Shown: positions 26,725 through 36,582, counted from the stretch's first letter. The stretch: DNA of 64,000 nt from Bacteroidales bacterium (GCA_017380635.1 JAFODP010000006.1:1-64000); one strand, 5' to 3'. Translations and numbers: made by a program. The notes: generated by a model from the sequence alone, not told the origin.

Positions 26725-27936
26725 ATGGAAGATAAAGATTTGATACCCTATGTATTGCCCGAAAAACAACCCACCATCATCAAAGTGGTTGGCGTAGGCG
26801 GTGGCGGTGGAAATGCCGTCAATCATATGTTCAATGCCGGTATTCGCGATGTGAGTTATCTTATTTGCAATACCGATCAGCAAGTGTTGTTTGCTTCTCC
26901 CATTCCCGACAAATTGCAGTTGGGCCCGGAAACCACGCATGGTTTGGGCGCGGGCAATAAGCCTGCCGTAGCGGCTCAGGCAGCCGAAGAAAGCGAAGCG
27001 GATATTCGTCGAGCTTTGGGCGATAGCACCAAGATGGTGTTCATCACAGCCGGTATGGGTGGTGGCACCGGAACGGGCGCGGCTCCTGTCATTGCACGCA
27101 TTGCGCGATCGATGGATATTCTTACCGTCGGTATCGTTACCATTCCTTTCAGTTGGGAAGGCGCGGTGAAAATCAATCAGGCGATGGACGGCGTGGACGA
27201 AATCAGCAAGAATGTCGATGCGCTTTTGGTGATCAACAACGATTTGCTCAGCACCATTTATCCCGACTTGACGGTGATGAACGGTTTCAAGAAAGCCGAC
27301 GATACGCTGTGTACGGCCGCCAAGAGCATAGCCGAAATCATCACCATTCCCGGTTATATCAACCTCGACTTTGCCGATGTGAAGACGGTGTTGAAAGATG
27401 GCGGCGTGGCCGTGATGAGTGCCGGTTTTGCCAAAGGTCGCAACCGCGTCATCGATGCCATGAACGATGCTTTGCGTTCGCCCTTGCTCAACAACAACGA
27501 TGTGTTCCAGGCCAGCAAGATTCTGTTCAATATTTCATGCAGCAGTTCGCACGAATTGGTATTGGAAGAAACCCAACAGATCAACAAGTTTATGGAACAG
27601 TTCGAAGATCGCGTTCAAGTGGTGATTTGGGGTATTTCTATCGACGAAAATTTGGGCGAAGACCTGAAAGTGACCATGTTGGCCAGTGGTTTCGGTGTGA
27701 ACGATCTGCCTTCGATGAAGCAATTCCATCAGCAGGAAGAAAATAAAAATCAGGCGGAACAGGAAGAAACCCGTATCCGCCGTGACAATCAGATTCGTTC
27801 GTATTATGGTAAGGCCGGTGTGCCGCCGCGTCATTTCTATTGCACGCCTTTCGTTATGAGCGAAGCCGATCTGAACGACGATGCTTTGATTGAAAAACTT
27901 AGCGAAGAACCAGCCAATCAGCGTACTAAACAATAA
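26725..27936 (+). CDS. ftsZ: Cell-division GTPase FtsZ
   Basis: Tubulin homologue forming the Z ring. It has GVGGGGGNAVNHM (nucleotide loop, about 22-34), the tubulin signature GGGTGTGAAP at about 112-121 and the T7 loop NLDFADVKTVL near 210. The linker is short, and the C-terminal peptide ends EEPANQRTKQ, a variant of the conserved tail. It is 403 aa. It is the last gene of the cluster, and its final 11 bases overlap the 3' end of argB on the other strand. Confidence 0.96.
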   Translation: MEDKDLIPYVLPEKQPTIIKVVGVGGGGGNAVNHMFNAGIRDVSYLICNTDQQVLFASPIPDKLQLGPETTHGLGAGNKPAVAAQAAEESEADIRRALGDSTKMVFITAGMGGGTGTGAAPVIARIARSMDILTVGIVTIPFSWEGAVKINQAMDGVDEISKNVDALLVINNDLLSTIYPDLTVMNGFKKADDTLCTAAKSIAEIITIPGYINLDFADVKTVLKDGGVAVMSAGFAKGRNRVIDAMNDALRSPLLNNNDVFQASKILFNISCSSSHELVLEETQQINKFMEQFEDRVQVVIWGISIDENLGEDLKVTMLASGFGVNDLPSMKQFHQQEENKNQAEQEETRIRRDNQIRSYYGKAGVPPRHFYCTPFVMSEADLNDDALIEKLSEEPANQRTKQ

Positions 27937-28696
27937 TATGGGTACCTCCGCCGCTCAGTAGGCGGTCGGCTTGGGTGATGATGACTTCCTTCACGCCGCA
28001 AGCCAAAGCATTAAAGGCATTGTCCAATTTGGGAATCATTCCCCCTTGGATGATGCCTTCTTCTTTGTATTGTTCAAACTCTTTGCGCTTGATTTCGCGG
28101 ATAAGGCTGTTGTCGTCGTCGGGATTCATCAGCACGCCGGGTTTTTCGAAGCAATAATACAGATGCACATCGAAATGAGGCGCCATGGCTTTGGCCAGTT
28201 CGTTAGCCACCGTGTCGGCATTGGTGTTGAGCAATTGTCCCTGACGGTCGTGGGTGATGGGAGCCACCACCGGCACAATGTTCTGATTAATCAGGTCGGC
28301 CAATACATCGCCTTGCACTTCCTGCACGTCGCCCACAAAGCCATAGTCGATATCTTTCACCGGACGTTTGCTGCTACGAATCAGGTTGAAATCGGCACCG
28401 CAAAGACCCATGGCATTGATATGCAAGGCTTGCAATTGAGCCACGATATTTTTGTTCACCAAACCGGCATACACCATGGTAACCACTTCTAGCGTTTCGC
28501 GGTCGGTGATGCGGCGTCCTTCCACCATTTTGGTTTCGATGCCCATTTTCTGTGACAGCTCGGTAGCCAATTTTCCGCCGCCATGAACCAATATCTTATA
28601 ACCGGCAATTTGTTTGAAATCGTTCAAGAGTTTGGCAAGCGTTTCGGGATTTTCCACCACTTTTCCGCCCACCTTGATTAAAGAAAGTTTATTCAT
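27926..28696 (-). CDS. argB: Acetylglutamate kinase
   Basis: Phosphorylates N-acetyl-L-glutamate in arginine synthesis. Amino-acid kinase fold: KVGGKVVENP at the N-terminus, VHGGGK near 38-43, RRITD near 61, a central GLCGADFNLI and a late IIQGGMIPKLDNA. It is 256 aa. No other arg gene is near; it is last in a minus-strand group after the S9 peptidase and lipA (gap 21 bases). Its 3' end overlaps ftsZ by 11 bases in convergent orientation. Confidence 0.94.
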   Translation of the reverse strand: MNKLSLIKVGGKVVENPETLAKLLNDFKQIAGYKILVHGGGKLATELSQKMGIETKMVEGRRITDRETLEVVTMVYAGLVNKNIVAQLQALHINAMGLCGADFNLIRSSKRPVKDIDYGFVGDVQEVQGDVLADLINQNIVPVVAPITHDRQGQLLNTNADTVANELAKAMAPHFDVHLYYCFEKPGVLMNPDDDNSLIREIKRKEFEQYKEEGIIQGGMIPKLDNAFNALACGVKEVIITQADRLLSGGGTHIIV

Positions 28697-28717
28697 ATAG
28701 AAAATAGATAGTTAGTA

Positions 28718-29551
28718 TTAAAGTTGATCGGCCATGTAGGATGAACGCACCAGCGGGCCGCTGGCCACTTTTTCGAAGCCTTTGGCCAAGGCGATTTCCT
28801 TGTAGCGAGCAAAGTCGTCGGGATGAATATAAGCTTGCACTTCCAAATGCTGACGCGTGGGTTGCAGGTATTGGCCCAGTGTCAGGATGCGACAACCGAC
28901 GGCCAACAAATCGTCCATGGCTTGCAGCAATTCCTCTTCCGTTTCGCCCAGTCCCAACATCAGGCCCGATTTAGTGGTGATGCCGGCATCGGCGAGTTGT
29001 TTGAGCACTTGTAGGCTGCGGTCGTATTTGGCCGCCGAGCGCACTTGGGGCGTGAGGCGGCGCACGGTTTCCATGTTGTGCGATACCACATCGGGCGCCA
29101 CTTGGGCAATGCGGGCCACCAATTCGCTACGACCTTGAAAGTCGGGAATCAGGGTTTCAATCTTGGTTTCGGGATTCAGGGCACGCACCGCTTCCACTGT
29201 TTTTACCCAATGCTCGCAGCCCAAGTCGGGCAAATCGTCACGATCGACACTGGTGAGGACGGCATATTTCAGGTTCATCAAATGGATAGATTCGGCCACA
29301 CGTTGCGGTTCCTGAGGATCGGCCGGCAGCGGACGTCCCGTTTTGGTATTGCAGAAACGACAAGAGCGCGTGCAGATATCGCCCAGAATCATCAAAGTGG
29401 CGGTGCCGCGCGTCCAACATTCTCCCTGATTGGGACAACGTCCGCTGCTGCAAATGGTGCAAAGTCCGTGTTGTTCTACGATATGTTTGGTGTGGCGATA
29501 ACGCTCGTTGTCTCCCAAGCGAATTTTCAGCCATTCAGGTTTTTTCAACAT
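28718..29551 (-). CDS. lipA: Lipoyl synthase
   Basis: Radical SAM enzyme inserting two sulfurs into octanoyl groups on lipoyl domains. The auxiliary cluster motif C-x4-C-x5-C is visible as CSSGRCPNQGEC, and the radical SAM motif CTRSCRFC follows at about 60. DRDDLPDLG and MLGLGETEEE are family blocks, and RSSY stands eight residues from the C-terminus. It is 277 aa. lipB is not adjacent. It sits 33 bases downstream of the S9 peptidase gene and 21 bases upstream of argB. Confidence 0.95.
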   Translation of the reverse strand: MLKKPEWLKIRLGDNERYRHTKHIVEQHGLCTICSSGRCPNQGECWTRGTATLMILGDICTRSCRFCNTKTGRPLPADPQEPQRVAESIHLMNLKYAVLTSVDRDDLPDLGCEHWVKTVEAVRALNPETKIETLIPDFQGRSELVARIAQVAPDVVSHNMETVRRLTPQVRSAAKYDRSLQVLKQLADAGITTKSGLMLGLGETEEELLQAMDDLLAVGCRILTLGQYLQPTRQHLEVQAYIHPDDFARYKEIALAKGFEKVASGPLVRSSYMADQL

Positions 29552-29584
29552 AATGAATCAATTTGTAGAGATTTATTCAAGCCA

Positions 29585-31768
29585 TTAGCGGAGCTTGTTT
29601 TCCAAAAACTCGAAACACTTGCGATAAAGATGTTCGCGATAAATAGTGCCCAGAATACTATGGTTGCGGTTGGGATACAGCTGCATATCGAACTGAATGC
29701 CTTGGCGTACCAAAGCGTCGATAATTTCCATGCTCTGGTTGGGATGCACATTGTCGTCCGAAAGTCCATGAATCAGAAGCAGATTGCCCGAGAATTTGTC
29801 TATACGCGAGAAAGCCGAGAAGGCATCGTAACCATCGGGATTCTCTTGCGGACGACGCATGAAACGTTCGGTATAAGCCGTATTGTAATAACGCCAATCG
29901 CAAACCGGTGCGATGGAAATGGCCGCTTTGAATACCGCCTCGTCCTGCATCAACGAAATCAAGCTGATGTAGCCGCCGAAGCTCCAGCCCCAAATGGCCA
30001 TTCTGTTTTCGTCGATATAAGGCAACGCGCCCAATTGACGCGCCACGGCGGCTTGGTCGGCACTTTCCATTTCGCCCAGTTTCATGTAGGTCTGTTTGCG
30101 GAAAGCTTCGCCACGACTGCCCGTGCCACGACCATCCACGGCCACCACTACATAACCCTGACGGCTCAGGAAATATTCCCAGTCGAAGCTGTATTCGTCC
30201 AGCACTTCCTGGCTGTTCGGGCCGCTGTATTGCAGCATCACCAAAGGATAAGTCTTGTTTTGGTCGAAGTCTTGCGGACGCAGCATCCATCCGTAAAGTT
30301 TCTGTCCGTCAGCAGCTTGGCATTCGAAAAATTCTTTTTGCGGCAGCTTCATGCTCGTCAGTTTGGCTTGCAATTCGGCATTGTCTTCCATCACGCGGAT
30401 AGTCTTGCCCTTGGCTTGCTTCAAACTCTGACGATTGGCCTGCGTGGCCGAAGAATAATTTTCGATGAACACTTTCATGCCCGGATTGAAACGCGCCGAA
30501 TACACGCCTTTTTCCTTGTCGCTCAGACGCGTCTGTTTGCCTTTGGCATCGCTCACGAACACCGCACGATGATAGGGCAGTTCGTCCACGGCCTGATAAT
30601 AAAACAGATTGTTGAGGGTGTCGCGGCCGTAATAACGCAGCAATTCGTTGCTTCCGCTGGTAATCTGCTTGATAAGCATACCATTGGTTTTGTACAAATA
30701 CAGATGACGATAGCCGTCTTTTTCGCTGATATAAGTGAAATCTTTCGAAGTAAATTCGATTTCAGGAAGATAAGTAGGGTCGATGTAAGCTTCGTTGCTT
30801 TCGCTCAAAACCAATTTGTTGATGTTCGATTTGGGATTGATATAAAACAGCTTGAACTCGTTCTGGTTGCGGTTGAGCGTCATGATGGCCATCTGGTTGG
30901 CCTGCTTGGTGGCTTTCAGATAAGGAATGTAATCTTCTTTGTCCAAAGGCAGCGTCAGTTGTGTATTCTGACGATATTGCACCTGATAAGCATGCAGGCT
31001 TACGCGAGAATTGTCTTGTCCGGCACGAGGATATTTAAAGCGATATTCTCCCGGATAATATTGATAATCTGCTTTTTCCGGCATCGAACAATAATATTCC
31101 GTCAGCGCATATTCCTTGACATGACTTTCGTTGAAGCGCACATAAATAAGGTATTTGCTGTCGGCTGTCCATTCGTACATGCGCGTGGTGGAGAATTCTT
31201 CTTCGTAGAGCCAATCGCTGGTGCCATTGATAATCTGGTTGATGGCGCCGTCTTTGGTTACCGCAACTTCGGTCTTGAAATCCAGTTTCTTGATAAAGAG
31301 ATTGTTATCGCGAGCGAAGGCCACCATGCGTCCGTCGGGCGAGAAGCAGACATCGCGTTGCGCACCATTTTCCGACAGCGGTTCCAAAATATTATGACGA
31401 CGGTTGTACACATAATAATCGGCATAAAACGAGCGACGATACACCGGCTTGGCATTGTTCCAAAGCAGAATCTGGTTTTCCTGTTCGTTGAAACAGAAAC
31501 CTTCGATGTGTTTCATTTGATGTTCGCGCGTCTTTTCCACGTTGACAATGGTGTCGAGCAATTGGCCGCTTTTCAGTTCGTAGCGCAGCAAGCTCAATCC
31601 GTCTTCGCTGATAGCCACATAACTGCTGCCATCTTTCATCATGTTGGAAACGGCCACGCTCTTGGCGGCATATTTCTTTTCTATGATGTCGTTCAGGCTA
31701 ATGTCTTGGGCCTGAATAGTCATGGCGCAGATAATCAGGCAGATGAATCCAAATAATTTCTTGTTCAT
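29585..31768 (-). CDS. Secreted S9 prolyl oligopeptidase, dipeptidyl-peptidase IV type
   Basis: Serine peptidase predicted to be exported: signal peptide of about 20 residues ending TIQA-Q. Residues about 40-470 form a DPP4-type beta-propeller with repeated W/Y-rich blades. The catalytic alpha/beta-hydrolase domain follows, with nucleophile S596 in GWSFGGY, Asp in HGLSDDNVHP near 670 and H703 in RNHSILG. The propeller SDWLYEEEF segment holds the Glu pair that binds the substrate N-terminus in DPP4 enzymes, supporting X-Pro dipeptide release. It is 727 aa. The frame is open another 319 codons upstream, antisense to other genes; the start is set at the signal peptide. Confidence 0.92.
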   Translation of the reverse strand: MNKKLFGFICLIICAMTIQAQDISLNDIIEKKYAAKSVAVSNMMKDGSSYVAISEDGLSLLRYELKSGQLLDTIVNVEKTREHQMKHIEGFCFNEQENQILLWNNAKPVYRRSFYADYYVYNRRHNILEPLSENGAQRDVCFSPDGRMVAFARDNNLFIKKLDFKTEVAVTKDGAINQIINGTSDWLYEEEFSTTRMYEWTADSKYLIYVRFNESHVKEYALTEYYCSMPEKADYQYYPGEYRFKYPRAGQDNSRVSLHAYQVQYRQNTQLTLPLDKEDYIPYLKATKQANQMAIMTLNRNQNEFKLFYINPKSNINKLVLSESNEAYIDPTYLPEIEFTSKDFTYISEKDGYRHLYLYKTNGMLIKQITSGSNELLRYYGRDTLNNLFYYQAVDELPYHRAVFVSDAKGKQTRLSDKEKGVYSARFNPGMKVFIENYSSATQANRQSLKQAKGKTIRVMEDNAELQAKLTSMKLPQKEFFECQAADGQKLYGWMLRPQDFDQNKTYPLVMLQYSGPNSQEVLDEYSFDWEYFLSRQGYVVVAVDGRGTGSRGEAFRKQTYMKLGEMESADQAAVARQLGALPYIDENRMAIWGWSFGGYISLISLMQDEAVFKAAISIAPVCDWRYYNTAYTERFMRRPQENPDGYDAFSAFSRIDKFSGNLLLIHGLSDDNVHPNQSMEIIDALVRQGIQFDMQLYPNRNHSILGTIYREHLYRKCFEFLENKLR

Positions 31769-31799
31769 ATACTTTTTGATGAAATGTCGTTTGAAAGCA

Positions 31800-31828
31800 C
31801 AAAAATAGTGCAAAACTCCGTATTTTTG
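31800..31828. promoter_or_regulatory. Divergent promoters: S9 peptidase group (-) and radical SAM gene (+)
   Basis: CAAAAATA at 31800-31807 is TATTTTTG on the minus strand, and TATTTTTG at 31821-31828 faces the other way. Both fit TAnnTTTG. Predicted starts lie near 31793 (-) and 31835 (+), just upstream of the chosen start codons. The two boxes form an inverted pair 13 bases apart. Confidence 0.6.
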
Positions 31829-31846
31829 CACAAAATAATTGGCAAG

Positions 31847-32755
31847 ATGTATAAGTCGTTTCCGCAATATCTGAAAGAGATTTTTCCTTGTAAAGTACAG
31901 AAAATTTCGCTCAATGTCGGGCTGAATTGTCCCAATCGCGATGGCACGATAGGGCGGGGCGGCTGCACTTATTGCAACAATCGAAGTTTCAATCCGGCTT
32001 ATTGCGACGAATATAAATCGGTGACCTCGCAATTGGACGAGGGCGTGGCTTTTTTTGCGCACAAATATCCGGAAATGGAATATCTGGCTTATTTCCAGTC
32101 GTATACCAATACTTATGGCGAAGAATCGCGTTTGCGGGCTTGTTACGAAGAGGCTTTGGCTTATCCTAAGGTGCGCGGACTTATCATTGCCACGCGTCCC
32201 GATTGCATTTCTGCTTCCTTGATGGATTATTTTGCCGAACTGGCCCAGCGAACTTTCTTGCTTATCGAACTTGGGGTGGAATCTTTGAGTGACGAGACGC
32301 TCCGACTGATTAATCGCGGACATGATGTGGCCTGCGCGCGCCAGTGCGTGCACGCACTGGCCGCGCGCGGCATCCCCGTCGGCGTTCACCTCATCCTTGG
32401 CCTGCCCGGCGAAAGTCGCCAACAGATGCTGGCTTCGGCAGCCGAACTTTCGCGCTGGCCCATCACCACACTCAAATTGCATCAGTTGCAACTTATCAAA
32501 GACACCACCTTGGCCCGTCAGGTGGCCGAACATCCCGACTTTGTGCAACTCTTCAGCTTGGATGAATACATCGCCTTTTTGGCGCAGTACATTGCCCGCC
32601 TGCGTCCCGACATCGTGCTCGACCGCTTCGTGTCGCAATCGCCCAAAGAGTATCTTATCGCTCCCGACTGGGGCCTGAAAAATTTCGAATTTACCCACCG
32701 TCTCGACAATTACCTGCGCAGCCATGGCATTTGCCAGGGGGGCTTGTACAGATAA
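31847..32755 (+). CDS. Radical SAM protein, YhcC/TIGR01212 type
   Basis: Cytosolic radical SAM protein of the YhcC family; its reaction is not well defined. The N-terminus KISLNVGLNCPNRDGTIGRG leads into GCTYCNN, the cluster-binding region. LAYFQSYTNTYG, ATRPDCIS, LIELGVESLSDETL and GVHLILGLPGE are radical SAM barrel strands. It is 302 aa. ATG 31847 is used because the promoter box at 31821-31828 lies downstream of the other in-frame start (31784). A strong bidirectional stem-loop (32795-32820) follows. Confidence 0.88.
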   Translation: MYKSFPQYLKEIFPCKVQKISLNVGLNCPNRDGTIGRGGCTYCNNRSFNPAYCDEYKSVTSQLDEGVAFFAHKYPEMEYLAYFQSYTNTYGEESRLRACYEEALAYPKVRGLIIATRPDCISASLMDYFAELAQRTFLLIELGVESLSDETLRLINRGHDVACARQCVHALAARGIPVGVHLILGLPGESRQQMLASAAELSRWPITTLKLHQLQLIKDTTLARQVAEHPDFVQLFSLDEYIAFLAQYIARLRPDIVLDRFVSQSPKEYLIAPDWGLKNFEFTHRLDNYLRSHGICQGGLYR

Positions 32756-32794
32756 AGTGTAGCATCGAACGCATCGCTATTTCGTATAACAACA

Positions 32795-32820
32795 CAAGCC
32801 CGGTCGTGAGACCGGGCTTG
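32795..32820. terminator. Bidirectional terminator between the radical SAM gene and pnp
   Basis: A perfect 11-bp stem, CAAGCCCGGTC against GACCGGGCTTG, closes a GTGA loop. Short T-containing tracts flank it on both strands (CTTTAT on plus, TGTTGTT on minus). It sits between convergent genes ending at 32755 and 32848. Confidence 0.8.
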
Positions 32821-32847
32821 CTTTATAATGTCGCTAAGCGAGAGTAA

Positions 32848-35088
32848 TTATTCTTCGCTCTTGTTTTCGCGAGCAGGACGTTGACGACGTTCGCCACGAT
32901 TTTCGCGTTCGGGACGTTCGCCACGAGGACGACGTTCTCTTTGTTCGGGTTCAACATAACCTTCGGGCTTTTCGAGCAAAACCTTGCGAGAAAGTTTGAA
33001 CTTACCGGTTTTGGGATCGATGTCGAGCAATTTCACTTCGATTTCGTCGCCTTCCTTCAAACTGGCTTCTTCAACGGTTTCCAAACGCTTCCAATCGATT
33101 TCGGAAATGTGCAACAAGCCATCTTTGCCGGGCAAGAATTCTACGAAAGCGCCGTAAGGCATGATAGAACGGATTTTGCCTTTGTATACTTTGCCGGGTT
33201 CGGGAATAGCCACGATAGCATTGATCTTAGCCAAAGCAGCATCGATGCAAGCCTTGTTGGAAGCAGCTACTTCTACGCGACCTTTGCCGTCGATTTCTTC
33301 GATGGTAACGATGGCACCGCTTTCTTCCTGAATGCCTTGGATAATTTTACCGCCAGGGCCGATAACAGCACCGATGAATTCCTTGGGAATATAAAGAACT
33401 TCCAAACGAGGAGCATTGGGCTTGAGGTCGGCACGAGGTTCAGCCAAAGTTTCGGTGATCTTGCCCAAGATGTGCAGACGACCTTCGCGAGCCTGATTCA
33501 AAGCTTTTTCCAAAATTTCGTAAGACAAACCATCCACCTTGATGTCCATTTGGGTAGCGGTGATACCATCCTTGGTACCGGTTACCTTGAAGTCCATATC
33601 GCCCAAGTGGTCTTCGTCGCCGAGGATGTCTGAAAGTACTTGGTAGTTGGTACCCTTGTTTTCGCTGATAAGACCCATGGCGATACCGGCAACGGGTTTT
33701 TGAATAGGTACACCGGCATCCATCAAAGCCAAACAGCCGGCGCAAACGGTAGCCATAGAAGACGAACCGTTAGATTCCAGAATATCAGAAACAACGCGGA
33801 TAACGTAAGGATAGTTTTCGGGCAACATCGCCTTCAATGCACGCCAAGCCAAATGACCATGACCTACTTCGCGACGGCCAACACCACGGGGAGCACGAGC
33901 TTCACCGGTAGAGAAGGGAGGGAAGTTGTAGTGCAAGAGGAAACGTTCGGGTTCTTGGTTCAATACATCGTCCACGATTTTTTCGTCGAGTTTGGTACCC
34001 AAAGTTACCGAAGACAATGATTGGGTTTCACCACGGGTGAAGATAGATGAACCATGACAACCGGGCAGGGGATCTACTTCGCACCAGATGGGACGGATTT
34101 CGTCGGTCTTACGTCCATCCAGACGCTTGCCTTCGTCCAATACGCAACGACGCATGGCATCGCGTTCTACATCGTGATAGTAGCGGGCTACCATATCGCC
34201 CTTTTCGGCTTGTTCTTCTTCGGTCATGCCGGCCAAATATTCGTCGATGATGGCCTTGAAGTTTTCGCCGCGAGAATGTTTGTCGGTATTGCAAGAAGCA
34301 GCGCAAGCATAAGCTTTTTCGTAGGTTTTTTCACGAACATCCTTGCGCAAATCTTCGTCGTTTACTTCGTGGCAATATTCACGCTTAACGGTCTTGCCTG
34401 CCATTTCGGCCAATTCCAACTGAGCCTGGCATTGTACCTTGATAGCTTCGTGAGCCACTTTCAAAGCTTGCAACAAATCGGCTTCCTGTACTTCCTGCAT
34501 TTCGCCTTCCACCATCATGATGTTGTCGATGGTAGCACCAACCATGATGTCCATATCGGCCTGACGCAATTCGGCAGCGGTGGGGTTGATCTTGTATTCA
34601 CCATTGATGCGGGCTACGCGAACTTCAGAGATAGGACCGTTGAAAGGAATATCAGAAACAGCCAAAGCAGCAGAAGCAGCCAAACCGGCCAATGCATCGG
34701 GCATGTCGCCATCGCAATGGTTGTCGGCAGAGTACAAAGTTACTTGTACAATGGTGTCAGCGTGATAATTGTCGGGGAAAAGGGGACGCAAAGCGCGGTC
34801 TACCAAACGTGAGGTAAGGATTTCGTAATCAGAGGCACGACCTTCTCTTTTGGTGAAACCTCCGGGGAAACGACCGGCTGCGGCAAATTTTTCTTTGTAT
34901 TCTACTTGAAGAGGCATGAAATCGGTGCCGGGAGTTGCATCTTTGGCAGAGCAAACGGTAGCCAGCAAAACGATATTATTCATGCGCAACATAACGGATC
35001 CGTCGGCTTGCTTGGCCAACTTACCGCTCTCTAAGGTGATGGTTCTTCCATCGCCCAAGTCAATTGTCTTGACAAAAGGAGCTTGCAT
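32848..35088 (-). CDS. pnp: Polyribonucleotide nucleotidyltransferase (PNPase)
   Basis: Phosphorolytic 3'-5' exoribonuclease. Two RNase PH domains (about 10-230 and 320-540) flank a helical linker; the active second domain has [20 protein letters not shown] and later [20 protein letters not shown] domain (about 560-620, [13 protein letters not shown]) and an S1 domain (about 630-700, [21 protein letters not shown]) follow. A basic Arg/Glu/Pro-rich tail of about 35 residues ends the protein. It is 746 aa from ATG 35086-35088; a start four codons upstream is possible. Confidence 0.96.
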   Translation of the reverse strand: MQAPFVKTIDLGDGRTITLESGKLAKQADGSVMLRMNNIVLLATVCSAKDATPGTDFMPLQVEYKEKFAAAGRFPGGFTKREGRASDYEILTSRLVDRALRPLFPDNYHADTIVQVTLYSADNHCDGDMPDALAGLAASAALAVSDIPFNGPISEVRVARINGEYKINPTAAELRQADMDIMVGATIDNIMMVEGEMQEVQEADLLQALKVAHEAIKVQCQAQLELAEMAGKTVKREYCHEVNDEDLRKDVREKTYEKAYACAASCNTDKHSRGENFKAIIDEYLAGMTEEEQAEKGDMVARYYHDVERDAMRRCVLDEGKRLDGRKTDEIRPIWCEVDPLPGCHGSSIFTRGETQSLSSVTLGTKLDEKIVDDVLNQEPERFLLHYNFPPFSTGEARAPRGVGRREVGHGHLAWRALKAMLPENYPYVIRVVSDILESNGSSSMATVCAGCLALMDAGVPIQKPVAGIAMGLISENKGTNYQVLSDILGDEDHLGDMDFKVTGTKDGITATQMDIKVDGLSYEILEKALNQAREGRLHILGKITETLAEPRADLKPNAPRLEVLYIPKEFIGAVIGPGGKIIQGIQEESGAIVTIEEIDGKGRVEVAASNKACIDAALAKINAIVAIPEPGKVYKGKIRSIMPYGAFVEFLPGKDGLLHISEIDWKRLETVEEASLKEGDEIEVKLLDIDPKTGKFKLSRKVLLEKPEGYVEPEQRERRPRGERPERENRGERRQRPARENKSEE

Positions 35089-35150
35089 AAAAAATCTCAT
35101 TTATGGACACACTTTGTATCCTGTTAATATTTATCTCGTTAAAAATCGGG

Positions 35151-35178
35151 CAAAAGTACAAAAAAATATCTACTTTTG
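35151..35178. promoter_or_regulatory. Divergent promoters: pnp (-) and DedA gene (+)
   Basis: CAAAAGTA at 35151-35158 (minus-strand TACTTTTG) and TACTTTTG at 35171-35178 form a perfect inverted pair with 12 bases between, so the two -7 boxes lie back to back and their -33 regions overlap the opposite promoter. Predicted starts are near 35144 (-) and 35185 (+). Confidence 0.65.
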
Positions 35179-35214
35179 TGGCTTGAAAAATGAATATTTA
35201 TAATAAAAATTAAG

Positions 35215-35856
35215 ATGGAGTCTGTTTCTTTTATTCAATGGTGTCTCGACAACCTAAATTATTGGACCATAACCTTGCTGATGACCATTGAAAGTTCGTT
35301 TATTCCCTTTCCTTCCGAAGTAGTGGTGCCTCCTGCCGCCTATAATGCAGCAGCCGGCGAATTGAACATATATCTGGTGGTGCTTTGTGCTACCATCGGC
35401 GCCTGTCTGGGTGCGCTCATCAACTATGGTTTGGCTTTGTGGATTGGACGTCCGTTGGTGTATAAATTTGCCGATAGTCGCTTGGGTCGACTCTTGCTGT
35501 TGAGTGGCGAAAAGATTGAAGTGGCCGAGAAATATTTCCGCGACCATGGTGTTGTCTCCACTTTGGTAGGACGATTGATTCCCGCTGTGCGTCAGTTGAT
35601 TTCCATTCCTGCCGGTTTGGCAAAAATGAAACTGCATGTATTCCTGTTGTTTACCGCTATCGGTGCCGGTATCTGGAATATTGTGCTGGCCGCTTTGGGC
35701 TATTTCTTGCATCGTGTGGTTCCCAAGGAAGAATTGATTCCCACCGTCGAAAAATACAGTCACGAAATCGGAATTGGTATTATCATCGTTGTGGCGCTGG
35801 TGATTGCCTATTTTGTGGCACGACACTTTATCAAGAAGAAAAAATCGCAGCAATAA
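35215..35856 (+). CDS. DedA family membrane protein
   Basis: Polytopic inner-membrane protein of the DedA/VTT group, some members of which recycle undecaprenyl phosphate or other lipids. The early re-entrant motif E-S-S-F-I-P-F-P-S-E-V-V-V-P-P is at about 22-36. Later G-x2-[STA]-x-[LV]-x-R-[LF]-x-P motifs appear as GVVSTLVGRLIPAVRQLISIPAG (about 110-132), with the conserved Arg and Pro. Four to five further hydrophobic helices are seen, with a Lys-rich end. It is 213 aa. The substrate cannot be named from sequence. Confidence 0.9.
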   Translation: MESVSFIQWCLDNLNYWTITLLMTIESSFIPFPSEVVVPPAAYNAAAGELNIYLVVLCATIGACLGALINYGLALWIGRPLVYKFADSRLGRLLLLSGEKIEVAEKYFRDHGVVSTLVGRLIPAVRQLISIPAGLAKMKLHVFLLFTAIGAGIWNIVLAALGYFLHRVVPKEELIPTVEKYSHEIGIGIIIVVALVIAYFVARHFIKKKKSQQ

Positions 35857-35871
35857 AAAATTAACCCCACC

Positions 35872-36582
35872 ATGAACGAACATGCAGTTTTCTCGGCCAA
35901 AATGCGTCTGTCCGACCTTATTGCGGCCAATCACAATCTGATACTGATGTTGCCTCGGTTCGGCATTTCGCTGGGTTTTGGCGACAAAAGCGTGCAGGAA
36001 GTCTGCAAAGATTATCACTTGCCGGTCGACTTTTTCACGCTCATTTGCAATGTGTATACCTTCGAGCATTATCAGCCTTCGTCGCAGGAAATTCGTCAGA
36101 CGGATATGTCGCCGCTCTTGCCTTATCTGAAGGCTTCGCATCATTATTATCTGCAAGAACGATTGGAACATATCGACAATCATGTGCATTTGCTGGCGGC
36201 TTCTTTGGAAGATAAATTCGGTCGCGTGCTTTGTCAGTTTTTCGACGATTATATTTCGGAAGTTCGCGAACATTTTAGCAAGGAAGAGACGGAAACTTTT
36301 CCCTATTTGGAAGCTTTGCAGCAAGGTAGTGCGCCTATGCTGAGCGATCGTTCTTTCTTGTCGTACGATGAGGCCCACGAAAGCATCAAAGATACCTTGA
36401 ACGACTTGACGCAAATCATCTTCAAGTATTTGCCGGCCAAGGCTTTCAGCAACGATGCGGTCGATTTGGTATTCGATATTTTCCAGATTTCCAACGATTT
36501 GGAAAAGCATGCGCTGATAGAGGAAAAAATTCTCTTGCCCTACATTGAGTATCTGGAACAAAACACCGCACAAGCCCAATGA
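35872..36582 (+). CDS. Hemerythrin-like diiron protein with ScdA-type N-terminus (RIC/YtfE-like)
   Basis: The N-terminus (about 8-65, MRLSDLIAANHNLILMLPRFGISLGFG) matches the ScdA_N/DUF542 pattern of di-iron repair proteins but lacks the usual paired cysteines after the GI motif. The C-terminal four-helix region (about 85-230) carries spaced His/Glu likely to bind a diiron centre: SHHYYL, EHIDNH, REHFSKEE and EKHALIEEK. Homologues sense or react with O2 or NO, or repair iron centres. It is 236 aa. The last four bases overlap the LuxR-type gene (ATGA), so the two are probably made together. Confidence 0.8.
   Translation: MNEHAVFSAKMRLSDLIAANHNLILMLPRFGISLGFGDKSVQEVCKDYHLPVDFFTLICNVYTFEHYQPSSQEIRQTDMSPLLPYLKASHHYYLQERLEHIDNHVHLLAASLEDKFGRVLCQFFDDYISEVREHFSKEETETFPYLEALQQGSAPMLSDRSFLSYDEAHESIKDTLNDLTQIIFKYLPAKAFSNDAVDLVFDIFQISNDLEKHALIEEKILLPYIEYLEQNTAQAQ

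Noticed and set aside
29045..31756. A 903-codon open frame on the plus strand opposite lipA and the S9 peptidase
   Set aside because: It runs antisense to two well-supported genes, its translation is rich in His/Phe/Gln as expected from reading GAA/TTG-biased genes backwards, and it has no family likeness.
31769..32725. Upstream extension of the S9 peptidase frame to 1046 codons
   Set aside because: The extra 319 codons are antisense to the radical SAM gene and precede a clear signal peptide and promoter box.
35872..36582. Naming the hemerythrin-like gene ytfE/ric
   Set aside because: The N-terminal domain lacks the cysteines of RIC proteins and the gene is tied to a regulator, so a repair function should not be assumed.
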